From Campylobacter showae (GTDB lineage Bacteria > Campylobacterota > Campylobacteria > Campylobacterales > Campylobacteraceae), in NCBI RefSeq assembly GCF_900699785.1, contig NZ_LR535679.1, positions 1,364,001 through 1,428,000 of the forward strand: a stretch of DNA of 64,000 bases, written 5' to 3'. Positions 45,567 to 52,945 of this stretch are shown here, piece by piece. A program made the translations under genes and the position numbers. The notes under the pieces were generated by a model, which searched no databases, was not told where the DNA came from, and was given only the letters and a program-made list of their open reading frames with translations. Numbering within the stretch: the stretch's first letter is position 1; each line of letters begins with the position of its first letter.

Positions 45567-46601
45567 ATGAGAGAAAATTTACAACATGGCAGTGCGAGCG
45601 GGCTGATTTTAGGCATAGAAAGCAGCTGCGACGACAGCTCGGTGGCGCTACTGGACATCGAGACGCTGGAGCTAAAATTTCACAAAAAAATCTCGCAAGA
45701 TGCCGAGCACTGCGCATTTGGCGGAGTGGTTCCGGAGCTAGCCGCACGCCTTCATACGGCTGCGCTACCTAAAATTTTAGAGCAGATCAAAGCAGAACTA
45801 CCCCGCGTAAAAGCCGTCGCCGTCACGAACGAGCCGGGGCTATCCGTGAGCCTAGTTGGCGGCGTCGCGATGGCAAAGGCGCTGGCCTCGTCGCTGCGCG
45901 TGCCGCTAATCGCGGTAAATCACCTCGCCGGGCACGTGTATTCGCTATTTTTGACGCAGGAGGCGCGGCTGCCTGCGGGCGTGCTACTCGTTAGCGGCGG
46001 GCACACGATGGTGCTAGATATCGGCGCGGACGGGGCTGTCGGCGTGCTAGCCGCGACGATGGACGATAGTTTTGGCGAGAGCTTTGACAAGGTCGCAAAG
46101 ATACTGGGGCTTGGGTATCCGGGCGGCGTAGCGGTCGAAAAGGCGGCAAAGAGCGGGCGCGAGAGGTTTAAATTTACCGTGCCGCTGCTTGGCGACGCGC
46201 GCACGGCGTATAGCTTCTCGGGGCTAAAAAATCAGGTCCGCGTCGAAACCGAAAAGCTCGCCGCAAGCGGGAATCTGGGCGCGCAGGACGTTGCCGACAT
46301 CTGCTTTGCCTTTGAAAATACCGCCTGTAAGCATATCTTAAACAAGCTAGAAAAGATCTTTGCCCAGCGTAAATTTGAGCGTTTCGGCGTCGTGGGCGGA
46401 GCTAGCGCGAATCTAAATCTGCGCTCCCGTCTGCAAGCTCTGTGTGAGAAGCACGGCTGCGAGCTCATCTGCGCGCCGCTGGAGTTTTGCTCCGATAATG
46501 CCGCGATGATCGCGCGTGCGGGACGCGAAAAATACCTGCGCGGCGAGTTTGCGGGGCTTGATCTGCAAGCAAGTCCTAGAAGCGAGCTAACGAGGATTTA
46601 G
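45567..46601 (+). CDS. tsaD: tRNA N6-adenosine threonylcarbamoyltransferase TsaD
   Basis: TsaD transfers the threonylcarbamoyl group to A37 of ANN-decoding tRNAs, in complex with TsaB and TsaE. Visible: the N-terminal ILGIESSCDDSSVAL, metal-ligand His in GGVVPELAARLHTAAL, NHLAGHVYS, LLVSGGHTMVLD, and the C-terminal GGASANLNLRSRL with SDNAAMIARAG. The 344-residue length is normal. AAGGAAAA lies about 10 bases before the ATG. Confidence 0.95.
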   Translation: MRENLQHGSASGLILGIESSCDDSSVALLDIETLELKFHKKISQDAEHCAFGGVVPELAARLHTAALPKILEQIKAELPRVKAVAVTNEPGLSVSLVGGVAMAKALASSLRVPLIAVNHLAGHVYSLFLTQEARLPAGVLLVSGGHTMVLDIGADGAVGVLAATMDDSFGESFDKVAKILGLGYPGGVAVEKAAKSGRERFKFTVPLLGDARTAYSFSGLKNQVRVETEKLAASGNLGAQDVADICFAFENTACKHILNKLEKIFAQRKFERFGVVGGASANLNLRSRLQALCEKHGCELICAPLEFCSDNAAMIARAGREKYLRGEFAGLDLQASPRSELTRI

Positions 46602-46768
46602 ATTCGGCTTTTGGCTAAAATTTGCTTTTTAGCTCAAATTTGGCGACTATTACCTCAAATTTAGCTTTTTGTGGCGCTATTGCGTGCTGGCGAGTATAAA
46701 GCACGGCAAATCTAAATTTGACGTGATGAGCCAAAAGTGCTAAATTTATAGAATCTAAAATCGTTTTG

Positions 46769-47299
46769 CTAAAAAAATACTGCGACAATCGCCGCAAACG
46801 CTAAGGCTGAATAAATTAAGATTTTGTATATACTTGTTTTTGCGCCGGCTTTTCGCTCGTAAAATACGCTTAATTTGTATTCCGAGCTCTTAAGCGTGCG
46901 CCACGCCGCAACAACCGCCATAACTAAAAGTAGCGAGCAAAATTCTCGTGGCGGCAAGCCTCTAAAATCCTCCAAAAATAAAATGGTCGCAAGAAGCGTC
47001 GCCAAGCAAAATAGCATAAAAAATATCCAGCTCAAAGCGATGAAAAATATGGCGTCCATCCTGCAATCTATGCCGTGATTTTTATATGCTGCGACCCTAA
47101 AGCCGATATAAACGGCAAGCAATGCGCAAGATAGTATCGTGAGCGGGTTAAATAGCGCAGAAAACGTCATTTGGCCAGTCTCCGCGCCCAAGATAGACGC
47201 CATGGGCGCAAAAGTAACGAAGGCGCAAAAGTAAAAAAGGATAAATAAAATTCTAGCCTGGAAAATGACGCTAAGAACTGATTTTATGATTTTTAACAA
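46769..47299 (-). CDS. Multi-pass membrane protein of unknown function
   Basis: A 176-residue protein I do not recognise, with about five hydrophobic segments (near residues 10-32, 47-65, 82-108, 118-131 and 155-175). The start is a TTG at 47299 with AAGGAAACAG upstream. It has no obvious operon partner; cysQ lies upstream on the same strand across a 170-bp gap. Confidence 0.6.
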   Translation of the reverse strand: MLKIIKSVLSVIFQARILFILFYFCAFVTFAPMASILGAETGQMTFSALFNPLTILSCALLAVYIGFRVAAYKNHGIDCRMDAIFFIALSWIFFMLFCLATLLATILFLEDFRGLPPREFCSLLLVMAVVAAWRTLKSSEYKLSVFYERKAGAKTSIYKILIYSALAFAAIVAVFF

Positions 47300-47471
47300 C
47301 TGTTTCCTTTAAATGTTTGGCGACTTGGGGCTTGAAATTTGACTACGATTTTAGCTAAATTTTAAATGAAATTTATCGACTCTCGTCTAGCGGGTCTTAA
47401 ATTCGGCGTTGCTATATAATGGCATTTACTCGAGCCGTTTAAATTTGCAATGCGGCGAGTCGCCTTTTGGT

Positions 47472-48356
47472 CTATAAATTTAACTCTTTGATCGCTCGTA
47501 AAATTTCACCCTCGCGGGCTATAAAATCCTTTGCGATGACGATAAATTCGTTATTTTTTAGCGAGGCGGCGTCGTAGATCGGGGCTTTGAGCGTCGCTAG
47601 ATCGATCATCTTTGCGCCAGCACCAGCAGCGATAATCTCGCCTGCGGCGTTGTCCCAGATAGAGCTTGGCGAGTAGCGCATGTAAGCGCCCGCGAGATTT
47701 TCGGCGATGCGGCAGTATTTGATCGCCGAGCTTAGCCGCGCGATGCCCAAATTTAGGGCGCTTGCGAGCTTGCCGGCCGTTACGTTTTTGCCGCGTTTGC
47801 CGCTGATTATCGTTTGCGGCGCATGTTCTTTTGCGGCTAAAATTTGCGGGATAAACGCGCCGCTTTTATAAAGCTCTTTTTGCGTTCGTTCGCTTTTTGC
47901 AGCACTATAAATTTCGCCGGTAACCGGCACGTAGATGACGCCAAGAACCGGGCGTGCGTCCTCTATGAGTGCGATGCAGACGCAAAACTCGCCGCTGCCC
48001 TCGATAAAATCCTTCGTGCCGTCTAGCGGATCGATGAGCCAAAACGTTCGCGCGCTCTCGACTAAAATCTTTTCCTCCGAGCAGATCGGGATCTGCGAGC
48101 TTTTTAGCGTTTCAAATATCGCAGCGTTTGCCGCGAGATCGGCCGAGGTCACGGGCGAATGATCGTTTTTTAAATTTACCTCGAAATCCCGGCAGTTTTG
48201 GCTGCATGCGCTTTTGGGCAAAGTCGAACTGGCTGCTAAAATCTCGTCGTCAAAGCCCTTGTGGGCGTAAAATTTCATTATCTCGTCGCCTGCTTTTACG
48301 GCCGCAAGCTTGGCTAGGTTTAGTAAATTTTGCATTTTTGTTTCTTTTTGCTGCAT
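47472..48356 (-). CDS. cysQ: 3'(2'),5'-bisphosphate nucleotidase (CysQ-like)
   Basis: Inositol-monophosphatase-fold enzyme that hydrolyses 3'-phosphoadenosine 5'-phosphate from sulfate assimilation. Metal-site motifs: CSEEK, then WLIDPLDGTKDFIEGSGEF, and SPSSIWDNAAGEIIAAGAG. At 294 residues it is longer than usual because about 25 extra residues (AASSTLPKSACSQNCRDFE) sit between the first helix and NLKNDHSPVTSADL. The start may be ATG 48356 or, equally, ATG 48335 (MQNLLNLAKLAAV); neither has a clear ribosome binding site. Confidence 0.85.
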   Translation of the reverse strand: MQQKETKMQNLLNLAKLAAVKAGDEIMKFYAHKGFDDEILAASSTLPKSACSQNCRDFEVNLKNDHSPVTSADLAANAAIFETLKSSQIPICSEEKILVESARTFWLIDPLDGTKDFIEGSGEFCVCIALIEDARPVLGVIYVPVTGEIYSAAKSERTQKELYKSGAFIPQILAAKEHAPQTIISGKRGKNVTAGKLASALNLGIARLSSAIKYCRIAENLAGAYMRYSPSSIWDNAAGEIIAAGAGAKMIDLATLKAPIYDAASLKNNEFIVIAKDFIAREGEILRAIKELNL

Positions 48357-48376
48357 TTTTAATATTTTGATTTTTA

Positions 48377-48490
48377 TTGTTAAGGGGGAAGGGGCTTGAA
48401 TTACGAAGTCGCTCCCTTCCCCCTTAACAATCCCCCAACCCCTACGACGTGAGATGTGGCGACACTGCTTTGCTGACGCAAAGCGTCGCG
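48377..48490. repeat. Module II core fragment, copy 6
   Basis: A perfect 17-bp stem, TTGTTAAGGGGGAAGGG (48377-48393) with its complement (48414-48430), closes a 20-nt loop. The second module II hairpin (CTTTGCTGACGCAAAG, about 48468-48484) follows. No terminal repeats are present, so this is a core only. It lies just upstream of cysQ, on the other strand. Confidence 0.7.
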
Positions 48491-48556
48491 AGCTTCGTAA
48501 ATTTTGATGGAGTTAAATTTATAAATTTGACTTCAAATTTGAACGCAAATCGATAA

Positions 48557-48676
48557 GCGGCTGTATTTTGCGATGAATTTAAATGTTGCGACGGAAATTT
48601 TGAGCAAGACTAGACAAATAGTCTGTCGCAGCTCAAAATTTTCTAGCTCATTTAAAGGCGCGCAAAAGACGACGCG
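48557..48676 (-). repeat. Degenerate module I-like palindrome after gltA
   Basis: GAAATTTTGAGC and GCTCAAAATTTTC form a 12-bp stem with one bulge around AGACTAGACAAATAGTCTG. The tip resembles other module I copies but the conserved end CGGCTTGTCT is missing (AAGCGGCTGTATTTTGC occurs on the other side). It fills the space up to the gltA stop and may act as terminator. Confidence 0.45.
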
Positions 48677-49951
48677 TCACTTCGGCGTTCTGTTCGTCTT
48701 GCCCACGTACAACTGCCTCGGCCTCACGATCTTGATGCTCTCCTGCTCTTTTAGCTCTATCCACTGACTGATCCAGCCCGGGATCCTACCGATGACGAAA
48801 ATAACCGCAAACATATCGTTTGGTATGCTAAGCGCCTTTAAAATCAGTCCCGAGTAAAAATCGACGTTCGGGTAGAGGTTGCGCGAGATGAAATACTCGT
48901 CGTTTAGCGCGATCTCCTCGATCTTTTTGGCGATTTTTAAAAGCTCGGTGTTTATACCGATCTCGTCAAATAGCCGGTCGCACATGGATTTTAACACCTT
49001 AGCGCGCGGATCGAAGTTTTTATACACGCGGTGACCAAAGCCCATCAGCCTAAACGGATCGTTTTTGTCCTTGGCGCGGGCGATGTATTTATCGACGTTT
49101 TCGACCGAGCCGATTTGCTCTAGCTGGCGGATGACGCCTTCGTTTGCTCCCCCATGCGCCCAGCCCCATAGCGCTCCGATACCCGCGGCGATACACGCAT
49201 ACGGGTGCGCGTGCGTCGAGCCTACGGTGCGCACGGTCGTCGTGGATGCGTTTTGCTCGTGGTCGGCGTGCAGCATAAAGACCGTATCTAGCGCCTTAAC
49301 CTCGATAGGTTTTAGATCCACGTGCTCGTACGGATAGGCTCTCATCATGTAGAGGAAATTTTCCGTAAAGCCGCGGTCTAAATTCGGATAAATGATCGGC
49401 AATCCGCGCGAAAATCTATAAGAAAACGCCGCGATAGTCGGGATCTTTGCGATTATTCGCATCGCCATCTCGTGGTACTCCTCGGGCTTATCCATGTTTA
49501 GGTGATCGAAGTAAAACGCCGAAAGCGCCGAGACCGCCGCTTGCAAGATCGCCATCGGATGCGCCTTGTCCGGGAAAGCGTCGAAAATTTTCATCATGCC
49601 CTCGTGGATGAAGCTGCGCTTTTTAAGCTCGAGTTTAAATTCGTCGTATTGCTTTTTATCCGGTAGCTCTTTATTTAGCAGCAGATACGCCACGTCGATG
49701 AAGGTTTTGTTTTCCGCTAGATACGCGATGTCGTAGCCGCGGTACATCAGCTCGCCTTTTAGCCCGTCGATATAAGTGATGCTAGAGCGGCACATCGCCG
49801 TCGAGGTATATCCGCGGTCAAACGTAAACATTCCCGTATCGCTAAAAAAGGTCGAGATGTCGATGACGTCGGGCCCCATCGTACCGTGCAGTATCGGAAA
49901 GTCGTAGCTTTTGCCGTTTCTGTTGTCTGTTAGCGTAACCGTATCGCTCAT
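48677..49951 (-). CDS. gltA: Citrate synthase
   Basis: Type II citrate synthase, 424 residues, condensing oxaloacetate and acetyl-CoA. Active-site segments: the HADHEQNASTTTVRTVGSTHAHPY stretch begins with the catalytic His region, WGWAHGGANEGV holds the next His, and GFGHRVYKNFDPRA with NVDFYSGLILKALSIP completes the site. It overlaps the antiporter gene upstream by four bases (ATGA), so both are one transcript. Confidence 0.97.
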   Translation of the reverse strand: MSDTVTLTDNRNGKSYDFPILHGTMGPDVIDISTFFSDTGMFTFDRGYTSTAMCRSSITYIDGLKGELMYRGYDIAYLAENKTFIDVAYLLLNKELPDKKQYDEFKLELKKRSFIHEGMMKIFDAFPDKAHPMAILQAAVSALSAFYFDHLNMDKPEEYHEMAMRIIAKIPTIAAFSYRFSRGLPIIYPNLDRGFTENFLYMMRAYPYEHVDLKPIEVKALDTVFMLHADHEQNASTTTVRTVGSTHAHPYACIAAGIGALWGWAHGGANEGVIRQLEQIGSVENVDKYIARAKDKNDPFRLMGFGHRVYKNFDPRAKVLKSMCDRLFDEIGINTELLKIAKKIEEIALNDEYFISRNLYPNVDFYSGLILKALSIPNDMFAVIFVIGRIPGWISQWIELKEQESIKIVRPRQLYVGKTNRTPK

Positions 49952-51120
49952 TTTGGCTCCTTTTGCAAATTTTTATTTTCGTAGCTCATTAGGATTTTGA
50001 TGCAAATCGTTACTATTATAGCCTGAGTTAGGCTCGCTAGTATGAAAGAGAAGTAAAAATTTTCGTTTATACCGCCTGATTTGTAGGCTATGGTAGCAAC
50101 CGCAATAAGAAGCGTCAGCGGCATCGAGTGCGAGAGCGCGAAAAGGACGGTATTTTTTAGCCCCAAGATGTTTAAAAACACCGTGCTAGCCGCTAGTCTA
50201 AAGCCTATCATGACGCCCGTTATCAGCGCCGCGTCGCGCACGACTCCGTCTATCATAAAGGCATTAAGCTTAAACGTCGAGCCGATATGGACGAAAAAGG
50301 TCGGCACCAAAAAGCCGAAGCCAAAGCTTGCAAGCTTGTGCGGGAGGTCTTTTTTGTGATCGAAAAACGTCGCGATAAAGGTCCCCGCCACAAATGCGCC
50401 AAACGCAATTTCTAAATTTAAATAAAGCATAAGCGCGATGATGCCAAAAAACAGCGCCATACACAGGCGGATGTCTTTTTCGGAGTTGTCGTAGTGGGGC
50501 ATCAGGATGACGCGCAGCTGCGGATACCACCAAAACAGCACGTTTAGCGTCTTATAGCCGATCACCGCCGCGGCTAAAAATCCGCTAAGATATATGATCG
50601 AAAACGCTAGCTCGCTACCGGCGCCAAATTTCATATACGCGCCGACGAAGGTTAGCAGCGTGATGCTCACGACTTCGCCGATCGAGGCGATGAGCATGCC
50701 GATGTTTAGCCACTCCTCGTTTTTGCCGTACTCCTTAAATAGCGTAAATATCATACCCACGGCCATCAGTGGCACGATGAGGATAAAAAGGCGGTTTAGA
50801 TCAAACGAAAACGTCAGCAGCCCCGAGAGCAGGTAAAGTATCGCCAGATAGATGACGCCCGTTTTTAGGATCTTTTTATCTATCGTGAAAAATAGCTTGA
50901 GATCGACCTCCGTGCCCGCTAAAAACATGAGGTAAAAAAAGCCTACTTCGCTCACGATTTTAAACATTTCGTTATGCCCGATAAAGCCGAAATACCCCGC
51001 CAATGAGCCCAAAATAATCTCCACGGGCGCGATAGGGATGCGTAAAATTTTAGAAAAATACGGCGACGTAAAGATGATAAAAGCTAGCGCGATGAGGATA
51101 TTTAGCCCGTTTGCCTGCAA
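49948..51120 (-). CDS. CPA2-family cation:proton antiporter
   Basis: A 390-residue membrane protein with about 12 helices, of the monovalent cation:proton antiporter-2 type (KefB/NapA-like transport domain without a C-terminal TrkA-N domain). Recognisable: ILRIPIAPVEIILGSLAGYFGF, FLAGTEVDLKLFF, the core IASIGEVVSITLL, FGAFVAGTFIATFF and FFVHIGSTF. It probably exchanges Na+ or K+ for H+. The start is TTG 51120 with AAAGGACTTTC upstream. Pairing with gltA is unusual functionally, although the overlap is tight. Confidence 0.85.
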   Translation of the reverse strand: MQANGLNILIALAFIIFTSPYFSKILRIPIAPVEIILGSLAGYFGFIGHNEMFKIVSEVGFFYLMFLAGTEVDLKLFFTIDKKILKTGVIYLAILYLLSGLLTFSFDLNRLFILIVPLMAVGMIFTLFKEYGKNEEWLNIGMLIASIGEVVSITLLTFVGAYMKFGAGSELAFSIIYLSGFLAAAVIGYKTLNVLFWWYPQLRVILMPHYDNSEKDIRLCMALFFGIIALMLYLNLEIAFGAFVAGTFIATFFDHKKDLPHKLASFGFGFLVPTFFVHIGSTFKLNAFMIDGVVRDAALITGVMIGFRLAASTVFLNILGLKNTVLFALSHSMPLTLLIAVATIAYKSGGINENFYFSFILASLTQAIIVTICIKILMSYENKNLQKEPK

Positions 51121-51187
51121 GAAAGTCCTTTGTAAATGGGGGATTATAACCTAAGGTTTTTTATTCTTTGATAAATTTGACTTGCTT

Positions 51188-51339
51188 GGCTTGTCTTTTT
51201 GCCCTATACTTCGTTATTTTTAAATTTGGCTCGGTCATTACCGACGAGGTAACTCCCATCGCCAAATTTAAAAGCGCCTCGTCTAGAACTTCTTGAAAAG
51301 CTACGAGCGCAGCGAAGTAGAAAAATACTTCGCCTTATC
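51188..51339 (+). repeat. Module I repeat, copy 8
   Basis: GGCTTGTCTTTTTGCCCTATACTTCG start. Stem TTTTTAAATTTGGC with GCCAAATTTAAAA, perfectly paired but different from copies 4, 6 and 7; the apex CTCGGTCATTACCGACGAGG is shared with them. A 35-bp extra stretch precedes the end AAAAATACTTCGCCTTA. Confidence 0.8.
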
Positions 51340-51382
51340 TTTGTTGCGGTCAAATTCGGCATTAAATTTACAAATTTGAGTC

Positions 51383-51648
51383 GCTGAGACCTGTACCTTG
51401 AAAATGTCAAATTTAGATCAAAAGCCTGCGACGCTTTGCGTTAGCAAAGCTATGTCGCCACCTTAAAAGCGTCGTAGGGGGAGGGGGATTAAAGGGGGTG
51501 GGGAGCGACTTCGCCATTCAAGCCCCCACCCCCTTTACAACAAAGTAAAAAACAACCTTAAACGGTTGTTTTTTACGAAAAGAAGCTTGGCTTGCAACAC
51601 CAAATTTAACCAATCTAAATTTAGCGTTTTCGAGAGGTGGGTCTCGGC
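51383..51648. repeat. Module II repeat, copy 7 (266 bp, both terminal repeats)
   Basis: Left end CTGAGACCTGTACCTTGAAA (51384-), right end GAGGTGGGTCTCGGC. Contains the GACGCTTTGCGTTAGCAAAG hairpin and a 13-bp stem, AAAGGGGGTGGGG (51491-51503) with CCCCACCCCCTTT (51524-51536), closing a 20-nt loop. A perfect terminator-like hairpin at 51545-51576 lies inside, unlike in other copies. Confidence 0.8.
51545..51576. terminator. Bidirectional intrinsic terminator inside module II copy 7
   Basis: GTAAAAAACAACC and GGTTGTTTTTTAC pair over 13 bp around a 6-nt loop. A-tract and T-tract flanks give a U run on both strands, so it can stop transcription from either side. Confidence 0.75.
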
Positions 51649-51797
51649 CGGTAAAATTTAGAATTTAGGCAAATTGCGATGTTTAAATGGCAAAAACCAA
51701 AATACTAAAATGCGTTTAAAATGCAGGCTAAATTTGACGATTACCCGCCAAAATCGCGTCAGTAAATTTGCCGCAGCCTATCAGCGGCAAATTTGAA

Positions 51798-52637
51798 TCA
51801 GTGGCAAAGCGTAGCGAAGTTAAATCCTCGCGCTTGAAACTCGGCGATATCGCGGCTAGCGACCTCGCCCTTAGTCGTGAGATAATCGCCGATGACGACG
51901 GCTGCGACGCCGTGATCGAAGATTTCGTATTGGCGTTCGCCTAAAATTTTCTCGCGACCGCCTGCTATCATCACGCGAGCGTTAGGTAGCGCGCGGACGG
52001 TGTCGTCGATAATTTTTAGCGCCTCGTCCGCTATCATAGGCGGCCGTTTGACGCGTAGCGCATCGTTTGGTATAAAGAAATTTATCGGGCTTGAAAAGGG
52101 ATCGAGCTCTTTTAGGCTAGCTTGCAGGCTCGCGCGGTCGGCCTCGCTCTCGCCAAGGCCGTAAATGCCGCCCGTGCAGAGCATTAGCCCCGCTTCTTTG
52201 GCGTCGACGTTGGTCTGCCAGCGCTCGTCCCAGCTGTGCGTCGAGCAAATTTGCGGGAAAAACTCGCGCGAGGTTTCTAGGTTGTGGTTGTAGCTAAACA
52301 CGCCCGCGCTTTTGAGCTCTTTTAGCTGAGGTAGCGTCGCCATGCCGTTACAGGCGATTAGCATGAGGTTTGGGACTTCTTTATTTACGGCGCGCGCGAG
52401 GCGGGCGATCTCCTCGGTCTTTTTGTCCGTGAGTCTTGCGCCGCTGGTGACTAGGCAAAAGCCCAGCGCGTGGTTTGCCGCCGCGATCCTAGCTTCGGCG
52501 ACTACCTGCTCGGCGGTTTTCATTTTGTATTTTTCGATATCGGCGTTTATACCTGCGCTTTGCGTGCAGTAGCCGCAGTCCTCGGAGCAGTTGCCGGAGC
52601 TTACCGAACAGATGGCGCATAACATAATAGTTTTCAT
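51798..52637 (-). CDS. bioB: Biotin synthase
   Basis: Radical SAM enzyme that inserts sulfur into dethiobiotin. The cluster motif CX3CX2C is SEDCGYCTQSAG with the preceding Cys (NCSEDCGYC). Later blocks are NHNLETSREFFPQICSTHSWDERW, GGIYGLGES and the terminal MIAGGREKILGE. At 279 residues it is the short epsilonproteobacterial form. AAAGGAATAAATTA precedes the ATG. No other bio gene is near. Confidence 0.93.
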   Translation of the reverse strand: MKTIMLCAICSVSSGNCSEDCGYCTQSAGINADIEKYKMKTAEQVVAEARIAAANHALGFCLVTSGARLTDKKTEEIARLARAVNKEVPNLMLIACNGMATLPQLKELKSAGVFSYNHNLETSREFFPQICSTHSWDERWQTNVDAKEAGLMLCTGGIYGLGESEADRASLQASLKELDPFSSPINFFIPNDALRVKRPPMIADEALKIIDDTVRALPNARVMIAGGREKILGERQYEIFDHGVAAVVIGDYLTTKGEVASRDIAEFQARGFNFATLCH

Positions 52638-52655
52638 TAATTTATTCCTTTTTTA

Positions 52656-52782
52656 GCGGCTTGTCTCGCGAGCGCTTTTCCGAGATTTCGCAAAATTTTC
52701 GCTCCGCAGGCTATATTGCCTAGCGCACGCTCAATTTTGCTTCAAAACTCGAAAAATCATCTCGCGATACTTTGCCTTATCG
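52656..52782 (+). repeat. Module I repeat, copy 9
   Basis: GCGGCTTGTCTCGCGAGCGC start beside the bioB start codon. Its centre matches copy 5 almost base for base. It ends CGATACTTTGCCTTATCG and faces copy 10 across about 40 bp. Confidence 0.82.
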
Positions 52783-52821
52783 TTTTTATGTTTAAATTTA
52801 AAATTTCTGAGTTGTAATCTG

Positions 52822-52943
52822 TAAGGCGACGTATTTTTATTCTAGACGAGGCGAAATTTAATTTTTAAGTGTAGGCTAGACGTGTAGTCTGCCGAGCTTT
52901 AAAATTAAATTTCAACGAAGTATAGGATAAAAAGACAAGCCGC
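52822..52943 (-). repeat. Module I repeat, copy 10
   Basis: Reverse orientation, ending AAAAAGACAAGCCGC two bases beyond the topA stop. Stem AAATTTAATTTTTAAG against CTTTAAAATTAAATTT, apex TAGACGTGTAGTCTGCC. With copy 9 it makes an inverted pair of repeats whose outer ends face bioB and topA. Confidence 0.82.
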
Positions 52944-52945
52944 CA

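Noticed and set aside
47411..47450. TATAAT with a following GC hairpin between two minus-strand genes as an antisense RNA
   Set aside because: The hairpin is short and imperfect and nothing else supports a transcript.
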